In this document: piece after piece, positions 24,676 through 38,456 of the stretch
Layout of the letters: the number at the start of each line of letters is the position of its first letter
Position numbering within the stretch: position 1 is the stretch's first letter
Origin: Molossus alvarezi
Lineage: Eukaryota; Chordata; Mammalia; Chiroptera; Molossidae
Direction: 5' to 3'
Assembly: GCA_037176705.1 (NCBI GenBank)
Contig: CM073885.1
Coordinates: forward strand, 160,198,290 to 160,262,289
Length of the DNA stretch: 64,000 nt
Program-made: the position numbers and the translations under genes
The notes under the pieces: model-generated
What the model was told of the DNA's origin: nothing
What the model saw: only the letters and a program-made list of their open reading frames with translations
Databases searched by the model: none

Positions 24676-24760
24676 CTTGAAGGTTTACTTATACTGTTCA
24701 CCTGTTACTAAAGAGTTGTTGTTAACTAGCCCGAAGTACAGGTTTTGGGAGAAAAGAATT
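24676..24760 (+). CDS. DCLRE1C: DCLRE1C exon 3, residues 54-82
   Basis: It encodes the [15 protein letters not shown] region of the metallo-beta-lactamase fold. The donor is gtaagt. At 85 nt, skipping it would shift the frame. Confidence 0.97.
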
Positions 24761-24884
24761 GTAAGTTTTATTTTTTGCATGATGCTAATTCTTTTTTTTT
24801 TGACTGGGAAATAGCACTGGAATTATTCAAAGATGAATTCCTCACACACTGTGTTTATCTACATTCATTACAATATTGATACTT

Positions 24885-25134
24885 GCCCTGGCCAGTTTGG
24901 CTCTGTGGTTAGAGCATCAGCTCGTGGACCAAAGAGTCCCGGGTTTAATTCCAGCCAAGGGAACATACCTCAGTTGCACTTTGTCCCTGGTTGAGGTCAT
25001 GCAGGTGGCAACTAATCGATGTGTTTCTCTCACATCGGTGTTTCTCTCTCTCTCTTCCTCTCTCCCTCCTTCCTGCTCTATCTGAAGATAAATGGAAAAA
25101 TATCCTCAGTTGAGGATTAAAAAACAAAACAAAA
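24885..25134 (+). mobile_element. Ves SINE, long-tail type
   Basis: Sense copy 124 bp after exon 3. Target-site duplication CAATATTGATACTT lies at 24871-24884 and 25135-25148. Confidence 0.95.
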
Positions 25135-25148
25135 CAATATTGATACTT

Positions 25149-25489
25149 AGTATTTGCAGTTTAGTGGTTTAAAAGAGGTCAACATTTTATTTTTGATTTG
25201 CTTTTCTTGTCCCTCAACAGTTTGATCTTGGTTCTTAGTTTTGTTTTATGTCATTGACTCTCTTACTAAGTTGCATTTTAATACTCAACAGTGTAGAAGA
25301 GTCATTAACATAAATGATAAATCCTTTATTTAGACCATGGGATAGATTAGGAAAAAATAAATAAAATGTATGGGTTATAATAAGAAAGGGCTTACAACCA
25401 GAGTACAAATAAAATGAGTAATTTTGAATCTGGCAAAATAAAATAGATCTAATTAATGGAAGGGAGATATAGTAAAGGGGAGAAAACAC
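25149..25489. other. Intron 3, unassigned AT-rich DNA
   Basis: No gene is visible. The right part may belong to the old L1 that follows. Confidence 0.4.
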
Positions 25490-25934
25490 AAGTGTGTACT
25501 TAGAAAATGTGAAGATGGCAGGAAAAATTCTATTACAGTAATTACTATAAATATCAATGGATTTAATTCAATTGTTGATCAAAAGACAAATTCTCAGCTT
25601 AGGTTAAAAAAAAATGAGAAAGGTCCACTAGCCTTAGTCTACAAGAGACACAGTGAAAACAAAAGGATGGATGCAGGTTGAAATGGGGGTGGGGTGGGGG
25701 GGGAAACATACACTAAATAATTAGAAGCTAAAAATGCCTGAGTGGCAATTTTTATATCTTACAAAATAGAACTGAAGGCCAAAAAAATCCTAAGTTTCAA
25801 AGAGAATGCTATTTACTATTAAAAGGAACAATGGCTCAAGAAGACATGAACATATATGCAATTGACAAAGTTGCCTTAACCAGGATAAAGTAATAACATC
25901 ACCCTTGCTTAGTCAGAGAAAGAACCACAGTAAG

Positions 25935-26890
25935 TGAAGGGAATTAGGGCTCATTATGTAGGTTAAACCATAAGTAGTTGTGAGAGTTGGCAGAGAAGTC
26001 TGAACAAGTGCCATCGTCTGTTTGTTGTTTGCTGACAGCTTTCATCTCCCACTTCCTCTCTCCCCTGGTGCCCCACATCTGGGTAAACTGATACAAAAGC
26101 CTACCCCTCCCTTGGCGCCCACTTGAAGTTTGAACCAGGCAAGCTGAGGCCCACCCCCAACCGCAGTAGAAGAAGGGCCACAAACTCCTGCTCTCTCTCA
26201 GACCACAGGAGCCACTTCTAGCCTGGTATTGCCCTCTTCCCAGAAAGTCCCCTGATGTGAATACTGCCGTGTTTTCATGCCCCTTTGGTGCATGGGTGGC
26301 ATCTTCTATCTCTACCTCCAACCTAGCAGCGGGGTGGAGTCCATCCTCTCTTCACAAAGGGACATAACAGCAGGGCTGTAACCTTGGCCTTGGTGTTGGC
26401 CTGAACTTTCTCTGGGTCAGCCTGGCCAGCAGTTAGGAAGGAAGCTGAGAAAGAGTGGAGAAGAGCAAAGACAGGCTGGAATCCGCAAGGACAACTGGAA
26501 GCTGTGTCTGCCTTTCCCTCCTCCCAGCCCCAGTAGTGCTGCCACTCCCTTTGCCACCTGGCTCCACTCACCTGGCCCAGGACCTGAGAGGCTGGAGGAG
26601 GACAGGTATCCAGCATATCCCCCAGAGGAGAGCGTTGGCTGCCGTCCGGCCACGTGTCTGTGAGTTGAGCCAGCAGATCAACAACGCACATGAGGTGTTA
26701 TAATTTCTGGTGCCCTGCAGAGCACTAAAGAATGGCTGTGCGTTCACTTCTGCCTTCTAAATCTCAGCCTAAGCTGGAAATATACATGGAAGGGACTTCT
26801 AGGATAGTTCCAGCTCAGCTAAGTTGGTGTAGGCCAAGGCCACCTCACAATCGAAGGGGGAAACAGGAACTCAACAGTTCTAACTGGAGT
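25935..26890. other. GC-rich block of unknown origin inside the old L1
   Basis: GC content is well above both flanks. Minus frames of 125 and 122 codons (25944-26321, 26323-26691) are open, but I recognise no protein, domain or LTR termini. An inserted LTR is the simplest alternative. Confidence 0.4.
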
Positions 26891-27472
26891 GCTTCCCACA
26901 CCACTGTCAGGACATAGGGGAGGAAGGAGGCAGGAAATACGTGAAAATACAGAAGATTTGAATGACATACTTGGTAAATTTGAACTAAGAGAAATATAGA
27001 GCTTTAAACCCAACAGAGAAAACAAGAGCTTTTATAAAAATTGTTTAAGTACTATGTCACCAAAGAAGTTTTAAGAAATCCTAGTGATCTGTCCTTCGAC
27101 CATAATGCAGTGGTGTTGGAAATCAGAAATAACAGGAGAACTAAAGTCATCCCATTATATGCATATGGGAACTAAATGTATACAATAAACAACTCTAGGT
27201 TAAAGAGGAAATTGTAAAAAAATATATACTACATAGAACTGATGGACAGTGAAAATGTGACTTGTGGAACAGCTGAATTAGTATTAGAAGGGAGATTGTA
27301 GCATTAAATCATTTCTTAGAAAGACTAGAATTAAATGGAGTGTCTTCAACTCAATAAGAAGGAAAAGGAACAACAAAGCAAATCTAAGGATATGTGATAT
27401 TTCTTCACAGAATTAGAGATAAATGTCTGCCAGTATTGACTTCAAAAAGATCAGTATAAAAATACAAAACGA

Positions 27473-27735
27473 GCCCTGGCCGGTTGCTCAGTGGTTAGAG
27501 CATCCATCTGCAGACCAGTGAGTCGCAGGTTTGATTCCATTTGAGGGCATGTACCTCGTTTGCGTTTCATCCCCGGCCCTGGTCAGGTCATGCGGGAGGC
27601 AACCAGTCGATGTGGCTCTATCACATCGATGTTTCTCGCTGTCTCTCTCTCCCACCCTCCCTCCCATTCTATCTGATAATAAGTAGAAAAGTATCCTCAG
27701 GTGAGGAATAAAAAAACAAACAAACAAAAAAAACC
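27473..27735 (+). mobile_element. Ves SINE, long-tail type
   Basis: Sense. Target-site duplication ACAAAACGA lies at 27464-27472 and 27736-27744. Confidence 0.94.
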
Positions 27736-28559
27736 ACAAAACGATAAAGGAAAAATAATTATTAATAACAGCAATGCATTTTTTTGACATTTGCTATGAT
27801 AGTGTATTTGTTAATTTAGACAATGCGGATAAATATCTGGAAAAGTAGGAAAATACCAAATTGAGGCAAGAAAAATAGAAAACTTGAATAGATCAGTAAC
27901 CATTCAAAAATTTAAAACAATTTTAAGATCTCTTCTTCAGTAAAGCCCCACGCCCACATGGTTTTATAGGTACATTTTGCCAAATGTTAGAGAACAAATA
28001 ATCCCTATACTAGATGAATTACTGTAGAGATAATAAAATAATCCACTCAACCCTGCTGGTAAAATAGGTAATAATAGTACATGGGGAGAAAAGACCATTT
28101 CGTATGTGAACATAAAAAAGATGAAAACTTATGCTCTTTCATTCATCATCTACTTATTGAATGTCTCCGTGTCAGCTGCTGTCCTAATGCAAGTACACCT
28201 TGGAGCAGCTCAAATTTGTGAATTAGGCCAATGTGTCATGGACAGGTCCAGCACAAACCTAAATACATAGAACATGACTACGTGTTTTACAAAGACTCTG
28301 GTTCAGAGGGATGGGAGGTGAAGGGAGGAAGAGTGAGTTCGTGGAAATAGAATTGCTGTCAAAGGAGATACATGTTTATAAGGCACTTATATATATTGCC
28401 ACATCAACCTTGAGAAAGGTATTATTTTAGCTTTATCATATTTTCAAGCTGTTTAAAACATTTATTATAGTGAAATTAGAAATTGTTAGAGAGCCTGTAA
28501 CTTCTTCTCTTAGTCCCCTTTCTCTGTTTGGGATGGCAAAGGCATATAAAGCCATGAAA

Positions 28560-28735
28560 AACCATGGAAATGGCCAGTTTGATTCTTGGTCAAAACACAT
28601 GCCCACGTTGTGGGCCCGATCCCCAGTGAGGGGCATGCAGGAGGCAGCCAGTCAATGTTCTCTCAAATCGATGTTTCTATCTCTCTCTCCCTCTCACTTT
28701 TTCTCTTTCTAAAATCAATAAAGAAAAAACAAGTT
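28560..28735 (+). mobile_element. Ves SINE, short-tail type, 5' truncated
   Basis: It runs from the B-box region (gtttgattcttggtcaaaac) to the aaaatcaataaagaaaaaac tail. The first third of the head is lost. It ends about 70 bp before exon 4. Confidence 0.85.
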
Positions 28736-28802
28736 AAAAGAAAAAGAAACTGTGGAAATATATAATATGATGTATACATAATCTCTTATTTTGTTTTAAC
28801 AG

Positions 28803-28862
28803 ATATCAATTGAAATTGAAACTCCTACCCAGATATCATTAGTCGATGAAGCATCAGGCGAG
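28803..28862 (+). CDS. DCLRE1C: DCLRE1C exon 4, residues 83-102
   Basis: It encodes ISIEIETPTQISLVDEASGE. The acceptor is ttttgttttaacag and the donor gtaact. At 60 nt it is phase 0 at both ends. Confidence 0.97.
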
Positions 28863-29165
28863 GTAACTAAATATTAAACATCATGTTTTTGAAAATTCAT
28901 ATTTAGTGCTAAAATGATTATTTTCTTTTCTCCTTGATTTTTGAATGTTCATTTAACCATAAGTAAAAATTATAGTAACTGAGTAAGTTTGTGGAGAAAA
29001 ATATCTCCCAAGGAGTGGACATGATTTCTGTCAGAATGGCACCTTTTTAGTTTCACATGCTAATGAGGGAATGCCAGTTGTTGAATTGCTATGTGATGTC
29101 AGTGTCACATTTAATAAGCTTATTATAATGATTACACAATAAGACAGTGCTTAATATGTCGCAGC
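28863..29165. other. Intron 4, first part
   Basis: Unique AT-rich sequence with no repeat recognised. Confidence 0.4.
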
Positions 29166-29545
29166 AAATTTATGTATATATGTATCCACTCATCTATTGA
29201 TGGACATTTGGGCTATTTCCAGATCTTAGCAATTGTAAATAGTGCACATAGGGGTGCATAGATTCTCTCTGGTATTTCAGGCTTCTTACGATATATTCCT
29301 AAAAGTGGAATCACTGGGTCAAATGGCAGTTCAATTATTAATTTTTTGAGGAGACGCCATACTGTTTTCCACAGTGGCTGCACCAGTCTGCATTCCCACC
29401 AGCAGTGTACTAGAGTCCCCTTTTCTCCACACCCTCGCCAACACTTGTTGTTTGCTGATTTGTTGATGGCGGCCATTCTGACAGGTGTGAGGTGATACCT
29501 CATCGTTGTTTTAATGTGCATCTCTCTGATGATTAGTGATGAGTG
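29166..29545 (-). mobile_element. L1 ORF2 C-terminal fragment, antisense
   Basis: The minus frame at 29213-29521 reads the L1 ORF2 C-terminus ([19 protein letters not shown]). There is no poly(A) end, so the fragment is internal. Confidence 0.88.
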
Positions 29546-30279
29546 TACTGTTTTAATACTAAATAGGACTGTGGAACTACCTTTTATTTGTTGTTTTTAC
29601 CTCATTATATCTAGAGCTAGGAGGTATTTTTCTGTTTTTTGGCAATCTAGTGAATATTTGTTCTATAGTCCGATTATAACCTGCTTTATTGACATGGTGA
29701 ACTCTGAGGGTGTTGTTTGTTCTAAGACTGTGATCAGCCAGGGGCGGACTTCTCCCATTACCTCTTTGGAGAACATCAAGCATTTGAAGTTCTCCTCATA
29801 AAATGATTGTCCCAAGGGAGGACTGCACAGCCCATTGAGGGCGGGTTACAGAGGAGGGCCTGAACCTTTCCCAGTGCCGTCCTGAACTCAGTCAGCTAAC
29901 ACGTTTGGGAAGACTTGCTCTCATTGCCCCGCTGCCTTGTGACGTATGTGGTGAACGACGTTCTCAAAGCCGGGCCCCAGACAGCAGGCAGCTCTCGTTT
30001 AGCAGAGCCTTACTGTCCCTCTCTGGTCCTTTAGGTTTCCTCTTGTGCCCTGTGGCTTTTGTGTGTTGTGTCTCCATCTCCAATCATTGGGACACCTTGT
30101 TTTAAAGAGGCCTTTGGAAAGAATGATGTTAGACTTATGAGAGGAGCTGGTGTGTCCAGAGCTCTGCCTACCTTACCCTCCCCCACCCCACCCTGAGGGC
30201 TGAGAGCCAAGCCCACCAAGCTCAGCCCCAATAGGAAGTGCAGCATGGTGACTTGGGACCAGGCTACATCAAGCTTCTT
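29546..30279. other. Intron 4, unassigned
   Basis: Moderately GC-rich from 29820 to 30240. No gene or clear repeat. Confidence 0.4.
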
Positions 30280-30521
30280 TTATTTTATTTTATTTTATCT
30301 TATTTTATTTTATTGTTTTCTTTCTTTATTTTTTAGAGAGAGAGGAAGGGAGAGGGAGAGAGGGAGAAACATTGATGAGAGAGAACATCGATTGGCTGCC
30401 TCCTGCATGCCCCCCACTGGGGATTCGGCCCACAAGCTGGGCATGTTCCCTGACCAGGAATCAAACCGGCAACCTCTTGGTGCAATGGTCGACACTCAAC
30501 CACTGAGACACACCAGCCGGG
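30280..30521 (-). mobile_element. Ves SINE, short-tail type with (TTTTA)n tail
   Basis: Antisense. The tail is a (TTTTA)n run at 30280-30325. Flanks CAAGCTTCTTTT and CAAGCTTTTTTT give the duplication. Confidence 0.92.
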
Positions 30522-30539
30522 CAAGCTTTTTTTTAAAAT

Positions 30540-31030
30540 AACAACTTTATTGAGAGATAATTCACATACCATATAATTCACCTCATTAAGGTGTACATTT
30601 CAGTGGCTTTTAGTATATTTACAGAGTTGTATATCCATCACCACAATTAATTTTAGAATATTTTCAGCACCCAAAAAGGAATCCTATACTCATCACCAGT
30701 TACTCCCTATTTTTCCCTTTCCCTAACTCCTGGCAACCACTATTCTACTTGAAGTGTCTATGGATTTGCCTATTCATGTTTCATTTAAATGCAATCATAC
30801 AAATACGGTCTTTTGTGACTGACTTTTTTCACTTTACCTGATGCTTTCAAGGTTTATCCATATTTTGGTATATATCAGTATTTCATTTCTTTTTATGACC
30901 AAATAATATTCCATTGTATGGATAGACCCCATTTTGTTCATTATTTGATAGACATTCAGGCTGTTTCTCCTCTTTGGCTGGTGTGAATTATGCTGCTGTG
31001 AACACTCGTGTACAGGTTCCTGTGTGGACC
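30540..31030 (-). mobile_element. Old L1 (L1M) 3' end, antisense
   Basis: L1M 3' UTR to ORF2-end sequence: tttattgagagataattcac, cagtggcttttagtatattt, aataatattccattgtatgg. Confidence 0.75.
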
Positions 31031-31270
31031 TGAGTGTTCATTTCTCTTGTGTATGTACGTGAGCGTGCAGTTGCTGTGTTGTATTGTATCTCAGCGTTGA
31101 ACCGTTTTGTGGGCAAGGGTTCCACTTGTTTCCAAGGTTTGGAGAGAATGGAAATGAGGAGAAAAGTCACATTCTTGAGAAGTACGTGAATATCTTCTAT
31201 TAAAGAGGGCTTTATTTAGCTGGGTCCTAATGATAACTTATTATTATTTTTTTCTTTATTTTCTTTTTAG

Positions 31271-31326
31271 AAGGAAGAGATTGTTGTGACTCTCTTACCA
31301 GCTGGTCATTGCCCAGGATCAGTCAT
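31271..31326 (+). CDS. DCLRE1C: DCLRE1C exon 5, residues 103-120 plus two bases of M121
   Basis: It carries metal ligand H115 in GHCPGSV. The acceptor is ttttctttttag and the donor gtaagg. Confidence 0.97.
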
Positions 31327-31852
31327 GTAAGGGGCTCATCTATTTTGCCTTATATTATATGTAGATATGTATAATATTTGTGGAAATACATTTTTAGGGT
31401 CTAGAAAATAATATGTATAGAGATATTTTATTTTTTAGGGCACTTTTTAAAATTTTTGCTTCTGAATTGGGGGGTTGAGGCGATGATCATGTTTGAAACA
31501 TGGATTTCTTATCATGGAAGTCTTCAGTAGCTATTTCTGCATTGGCTTTATATTTTCCTATCACATGGAGTTTTCTCTCCATGAGCAGGAATGATCCCAA
31601 TAGTTGAGAGTGCTAATATATTTCAGGAGACATTTATCAAAAACTCAGTGGTATCTCCGTGTGTCATTTTTTCCTACCCCATGGAGCGTGGCGGCTGAGT
31701 GCCTGGTGGGGCTCGGAGCTAATGAAGCTCCGTTAGAACTGTGTCATAGTGGCGTCTTTGGCAGGAAACATTTGCTGTGGAATTAGTATATATTTGCATT
31801 ATTAGGGTTTTGTATGAGACTGAGAAGTCACTGATGTCTATTTTCTTTACAG
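31327..31852. other. Intron 5
   Basis: Unique sequence with no repeat recognised. It is one of the few repeat-free introns. Confidence 0.6.
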
Positions 31853-31954
31853 GTTTTTATTTCAGGGTGATAATGGAACTGTCTTGTACACAGGAGACTT
31901 CAGACTGGCCAAAGGAGAGGCTGCCAGAATGGAGTTTCTGCACTGTGGTGGCAG
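31853..31954 (+). CDS. DCLRE1C: DCLRE1C exon 6, residues 121-154 plus two bases of R155
   Basis: It carries metal ligand D136 in the YTGDFR motif. The acceptor is ttttctttacag and the donor gtactg. Confidence 0.97.
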
Positions 31955-32438
<484 letters not shown>

Positions 32439-32574
32439 TAAGAACCTGGGGTGGCACATTTCTAGTAGGAAGTTTGTGGGATAACAAATCAGGTCATGCT
32501 TGTCCCCACTGGCATTAATATTTGTGAATGTTGGGAATGGAAAGGGTAAGTGATATATATATTTTTAAATACTT

Positions 32575-33200
32575 TCATAATCTGTTTCATTTATTGAAGT
32601 GACATTGGTTAATAAAATTATACAGGTTTCAGGTGTACTCTTCTACAATACATCATCTGTATGTCATATCGTGTGTTCACCACCCCAAGTCGAGTCTCCT
32701 TCCATCACCATTTATCCCCCCTTTACCCTCTTCTACCTCCTCCCACCCTCTTCCCTCTGGCAGTCACCATACTGCTGTCTGTGTCCATGAGTCTTATGAG
32801 TCTTTCTTTTTTTTAAAATTGATTTTTAGAGAGAGAGAGATAGAAACACTGATGAGAGAGAACATCAATTGGCCACCTCCTGCATGCCCCCCACTGGGGA
32901 TCCGGCCCACAACCTGGGCATGTGCCCTGACCGGGAATCGAACTGGCGACCTCTTGGTGCATGGGATGAAGTTCAACCACTGAGCCACACCAGCCGAGCT
33001 TGAGTCTTTTTTTTTTTTTTCCTTTGCTTAATCCCTTCACCCTTCTCACTCAGCTCCATGCCCCCTCCCTTCTGACAGCTGTTAGTCTGTTCTCTGTCTC
33101 TGTGAATTTGTCTCCACTTTGTTAGTTTATTTTGTTCATAGAAGTGAAATCATATGGTACTTGTCTTTCTCTGGCTGGCTTATTCCCCTGGGTAAGTGAT
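32575..33200 (-). mobile_element. L1 3' UTR fragment, antisense, split by a SINE
   Basis: L1 3' sequence (tgacattggttaataaaatt, atacaggtttcaggtgtac, catatggtacttgtctttct) on both sides of the SINE at 32808-32999. It ends about 40 bp before exon 8. Confidence 0.75.
32808..32999 (-). mobile_element. Ves SINE, short-tail type
   Basis: Antisense. Flanks ATGAGTCTTTCTTTTTT and TTGAGTCTTTTTTTTTT form the duplication. Confidence 0.93.
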
Positions 33201-33228
33201 ATTCTTAAAATTGTTAAATGCCTTTTAA

Positions 33229-34128
<900 letters not shown>

Positions 34129-34302
34129 TTTTTTTAAAAAAAATATGTTTTTATGGATTTTTTAGAGAGAAAGAAGAGAGAGAGAAACATCAATGTGAGA
34201 GAGATACATCCATCGGCTGCCTCCTGCATGCCCTGACCAGGAATCGAACCGGGACTTCTCAGTCTATGGGACAATGCTCAATCACTGAGCCACACCAGCG
34301 GG
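34129..34302 (-). mobile_element. Ves SINE, short-tail type
   Basis: Antisense, with an internal loss near the B box. Flanks TGCCTTTTATATC and TGCTTTTGTATAT are a diverged duplication. Confidence 0.88.
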
Positions 34303-35060
34303 TGCTTTTGTATATTTTAATATGGATTTCTCAGCTAACTTGTGCAAATAACTTAATGGTTATATACAATGTAATTTAGTAAAATAAAAAGATCTAGATT
34401 TTTTGCATTGGAAATTTTAAAATTCTTCCCTCCCTCCCTGCCTTTGTAAGTCTTTACTTCCTAAGTCCTTCTTTCCTTAATTCCTTCTATCCAAATATGT
34501 TGGTGTAAAGTTGCCAGTTCTCCATTTTAGGAAGGATCTGTGTTTATTCTGAGATTTTTGGTGTTAAATGGCCTTTTAAATTAGAAACACAGTAATGATA
34601 GGTTGTATGTGCACACACACACAAAGTTATCTACAATACAGTCTGCTGTTTTTTTCCCCTCATATCCTCTCTTGGTAGAATATAATGGTAATAACTACTT
34701 ACCAGTCCCAAATTTGTTTTGTAAATTTCAGTGGTGTGTGAAATTGAGCAGACAGACTGGAAGCCCCTGCCCTCTAGGCCTTGCAGGAAAAAACCATGGG
34801 CTGAGGAGGGGATCCCAGTGGGGGAGAGCAGGCCTTCCTTCAGTGGTGACCTCAGTCACCCTGCAGGGAGTCCCCTCTTAATCCCTTTTAGGGAATAGAA
34901 ACAATTTCAGATCAGGAATTTAAAAAGGGAGAACAGTGAGGTTTCTGACTAAGGGATTTCAGTGATGATCTATGGCAACTTTTTCAGGCTTCTTCATTTT
35001 TGTAAGAATGAAGGTTTCTATATTGCTCTCTGTACATCTCAGAATTTATACCCCCCCCCC
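34303..35060. other. Intron 8, middle: unassigned
   Basis: No gene or clear repeat. A short CA run lies at 34608-34622. Confidence 0.4.
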
Positions 35061-35315
35061 TTTTTTTAATCCTCACTCGAGGATATTTTTCTATTTATCT
35101 TCAGATAGAGTGGGAGGGAGGGAGACAGAGGAAGGAAGAGGGAGAGAGAGAAACATCAGTGTGAGAGAGACACATCAACTGGTTGCCTCCCACATAACCC
35201 TGACCAGGGCTGGAAACGAACCGCAACTGAGGTACGTGCCCTTGACCAGAATCGAACTCGAGACTCATTGGTCCATGGATCAACACTCTAACCACTGAGC
35301 AAAACTGGCCAGGGC
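35061..35315 (-). mobile_element. Ves SINE, long-tail type
   Basis: Antisense, complete. It is preceded by a C10 run at 35051-35060. The duplication is not clear. Confidence 0.92.
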
Positions 35316-35974
35316 AGTTTATCCCTTTTTTATGTCCTTCTTGGAGAGGCCAGAAGAGCTGATTCATTGTTACTCCTTAGTCCTTAATAAACCGATAGTG
35401 AGCAGAATAGGCCACAGGATAAGTAAGTGATTATGCTTGGATTCTTTTTATACCTGTCTTGGTATTAATTGCCACAGCAATTTGGCATTATTCTATTCTG
35501 TTTTGTTCAAAATGAGAATACTTTTTTGGTGCCATTTCATAATCCTTATATCAACTTAGGTACATTAGGTCCTTGAATATGTTCATTATAACATCAATGA
35601 GATGCTCTAGTAACTTAACTCTTGTTTATAGCAACTGTCTATGGTAAATTGGCTTGTTATATTGTTGCTTAGTTCCAAGAACCTACCAATGACGTTAAGT
35701 GAGGACTTACAGTATACTGTTTACTTAGAAGTAGCTAGAAGAGAAGCTTTAGGTAAAACTGGCATGTTGGTTTTAATACTTTAAAATGTATTGTCCTTAA
35801 AATTTTAAAGGTTGCCAAGAGTTTTTTTTTTTTTTTTTCCTGCATCTGCCCTCCCAGTTGTCTTCCAGTAAAGAGGTGTGTGGTGAGGGAGGGTGGGTGT
35901 CTGCTTTCTAGTCCAGCTCCTTTTCCATCAATTGCCCTTCTACTGCATGTTATACATATGTGTTCATGGGTGAT
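35316..35974. other. Intron 8, unassigned AT-rich DNA
   Basis: No gene or clear repeat. A T run lies at 35822-35838. Confidence 0.4.
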
Positions 35975-36175
35975 TTTTTTTTAAATATGTTTTTATTGAT
36001 TTTTTAAAGAGAGAGGGGAAGGGATAGAGAAACATCAATTGGCTGCCTCCTGCATGCCCTCCCCCCCCAATGGGGATCAAGCCCACAACCCAGGCATGTG
36101 CCCTGACCAGGAATTGAACTGGGACCTCTCAGTCCATGGGACGGTGCTCAATCCACTGAGCCACACAGGCCGGGC
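35975..36175 (-). mobile_element. Ves SINE, short-tail type
   Basis: Antisense, from tatgtttttattgatttttt to cactgagccacacaggccgg. A C9 run in the body is likely slippage. Confidence 0.9.
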
Positions 36176-36417
36176 TACTTGAATGACTCTTGATGGACCG
36201 AAGGACAGTATTAGCATGATCCAGTGAAATCCACTGAGTCTCCAGAATTTTTTTCTTACCACCACCAATAGGTGGTATCACTGACTGGTGGGAATATGAT
36301 CTTTGTCCTTTGCCTGTTGACATCCTGGCAGAATACTAGTGTGCACTGAAATGCCAAAAAAGTAGGTTTCAAGAAAGAAGAATTGGTTCCCTAACTGGAT
36401 GATTTATCCCTGCATAA

Positions 36418-36720
<303 letters not shown>

Positions 36721-36805
36721 TAGCCCAAGTTCATGCAACTGTTCATTATTGGATTCCATTACCATAAACTTCATAATTAGTAACTAGACACAAATACTTA
36801 TGGTT

Positions 36806-37076
36806 TTTTATTTATTTATTTTTATTTATTTATTTTTTTATCCTCACTTGAGGACATTTTTTCCCCCGATATTTTGGTCAGATAGAATGGGAGGGAGAGA
36901 GAGAGAGAGAGAGAGACATCGACATAAAAGGGACACATCGAGTGGTTGCCATCCACACGACCCAACCAGGACCAGGACAAACTGCAACTGAGGTACGTGC
37001 CCTTAGCAGGAACCAAACCCGGGTCTCTCTGGACCGCAGGCCAAAGCTCTAACCACTGAGCCAAACCAGCCAGGGC
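36806..37076 (-). mobile_element. Ves SINE, long-tail type
   Basis: Antisense, with a (TTTA)n-rich tail. Target-site duplication TACTTATGGT lies at 36795-36804 and 37077-37086. Confidence 0.93.
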
Positions 37077-37214
37077 TACTTATGGTATTTCAGTGACATA
37101 TATTCGTACACATTTGATACATGTTTATCTGGAATGAGTTATGTAATGAAGAATTTATTTGTAATGAAACTAGTGAAATATTAGAGCTTATAATTTAAGA
37201 AAACATTCACAATC

Positions 37215-37345
37215 CATTGCTATTTTCTTATTTTTATTTCCATCACCAATTATCCCCTCTGTGCCCTCTTCCACCTCCTCCTATCCCCCTCCCCTGCAAT
37301 CACCATACTGTCCATTGCTGTTTTTGGGACTCATGACATGTGCAC
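37215..37345 (-). mobile_element. L1 3' UTR fragment, antisense
   Basis: It matches the tatcccctctgtgccctctt then ccacctcctcc part of the L1 3' UTR seen elsewhere in the window (32700-32780). Confidence 0.6.
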
Positions 37346-37466
37346 ATTTATAAATGTATTTTTCTTCTCATTTGAGATCAATATCTAAATATAACTTTGC
37401 TTTGCATTTTGAAATAATTACATGTTTTGCTGGTCTAATTTCAAATGACTGTTTCTAGTATCTTTG

Positions 37467-37717
37467 TTTTTTTTTTTTTATCCTTACCTGAGGACATTTT
37501 TGCATTTGTCTTCAGACAGAGCGGGTGGGAGAGAGGAAGGAAGAGATAGAGAGAAACATTGATGTGAGAGAGACACATCAAGTGGTTGCCACCCACATGA
37601 CTCCAACCAGGGCCGGGGACAAACTGCAACCAAGGTGCATGCCCTTAGCGGGAACCGAACCCAGCTCTCTGTGGTCTGTGGGCCGACACTCTAACCACTG
37701 AGCCAAACTGGCCGGGG
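37467..37717 (-). mobile_element. Ves SINE, long-tail type
   Basis: Antisense. An 18-bp duplication, CTGTTTCTA(G/C)TATCTTTG, lies at 37449-37466 and 37718-37735 with that one mismatch. Confidence 0.95.
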
Positions 37718-38230
37718 CTGTTTCTACTATCTTTGCAACTCACTTGTAATTTGGTTTTTAATGCCACTGTAGAACTTCCTCTTAGCAAATGCCCTTCTGT
37801 TATTAAATGCCAGGTATTAAATTTTGAATTTACTTTTAACATTAAAAAATGTTTAATTTATTTAGTCATTCTATGTTGCTAATACTAATTTAGTTATCTT
37901 CAAATGCAGTGGCATACATGATCATAATTTTCCTCTAAATTTTAAAGTATCTTAGCGTTCAAATGCTGAGTACTTTTTATTTTAGTAAATGCTGCCTTTA
38001 TACATTTAGATAATCATTATGGTTGTAGTATTGGCTTCATTGGCCAAAAACCTAACGTAAAGTTGCTCAAGTCCTAAAATAAAACATAATTTAAAAAAAA
38101 AAAAAAAAAGGAAAAGAATTCATACCCATAGAATGGAATATTCTGCTTCAGACCACTGTAGGAGAGCTACAGGTAAGGAAGTACTTTGATGATGGGTAGG
38201 CTGCATATTATAATTTGCATTGAGTTTCTT

Positions 38231-38285
38231 TTTTTTAAATTTGTTTTTATTTTTTTATTTTAGAGAGAGAGGTGAAGGTAGAGGC

Positions 38286-38349
<64 letters not shown>

Positions 38350-38456
38350 AACACTGATTTGTTGTTCCACTTATGTGCTCATTGGTTGATTCTTGTGCTC
38401 TGACTGGAGATCAGACTTGGACTACACTCTAACCAACTGAGCCGCTCAGCCAGGGC
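38231..38456 (-). mobile_element. Diverged Ves SINE with expanded (GA)n
   Basis: Antisense. The body holds a GA microsatellite at about 38289-38348. The head end is ctaaccaactgagccgctca then gccagggc. The flanks agtttcttt and agtttactt are similar. Confidence 0.8.

Larger units (their letters stand above)
25490..28060 (+). mobile_element. Old L1 ORF2 remnant, sense orientation, interrupted
   Basis: Endonuclease-type sequence lies at 25500-25930 and again at 26940-27250, where DHNAVVLEIRNN can be read. Reverse-transcriptase start sequence lies at 27740-28020. A GC-rich block (25935-26890) and a Ves SINE (27473-27735) interrupt it. This is the only clearly sense L1 in the gene. Confidence 0.7.

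Noticed and set aside
25944..26691. Two adjacent minus-strand frames (125 and 122 codons)
   Set aside because: GC-rich insertion in an old L1 with no recognised domain. Kept only as a finding of unknown origin.
38289..38348. Tandem array resembling a CRISPR or satellite
   Set aside because: It is a simple (GA)n microsatellite grown from the CT-rich body of a SINE.
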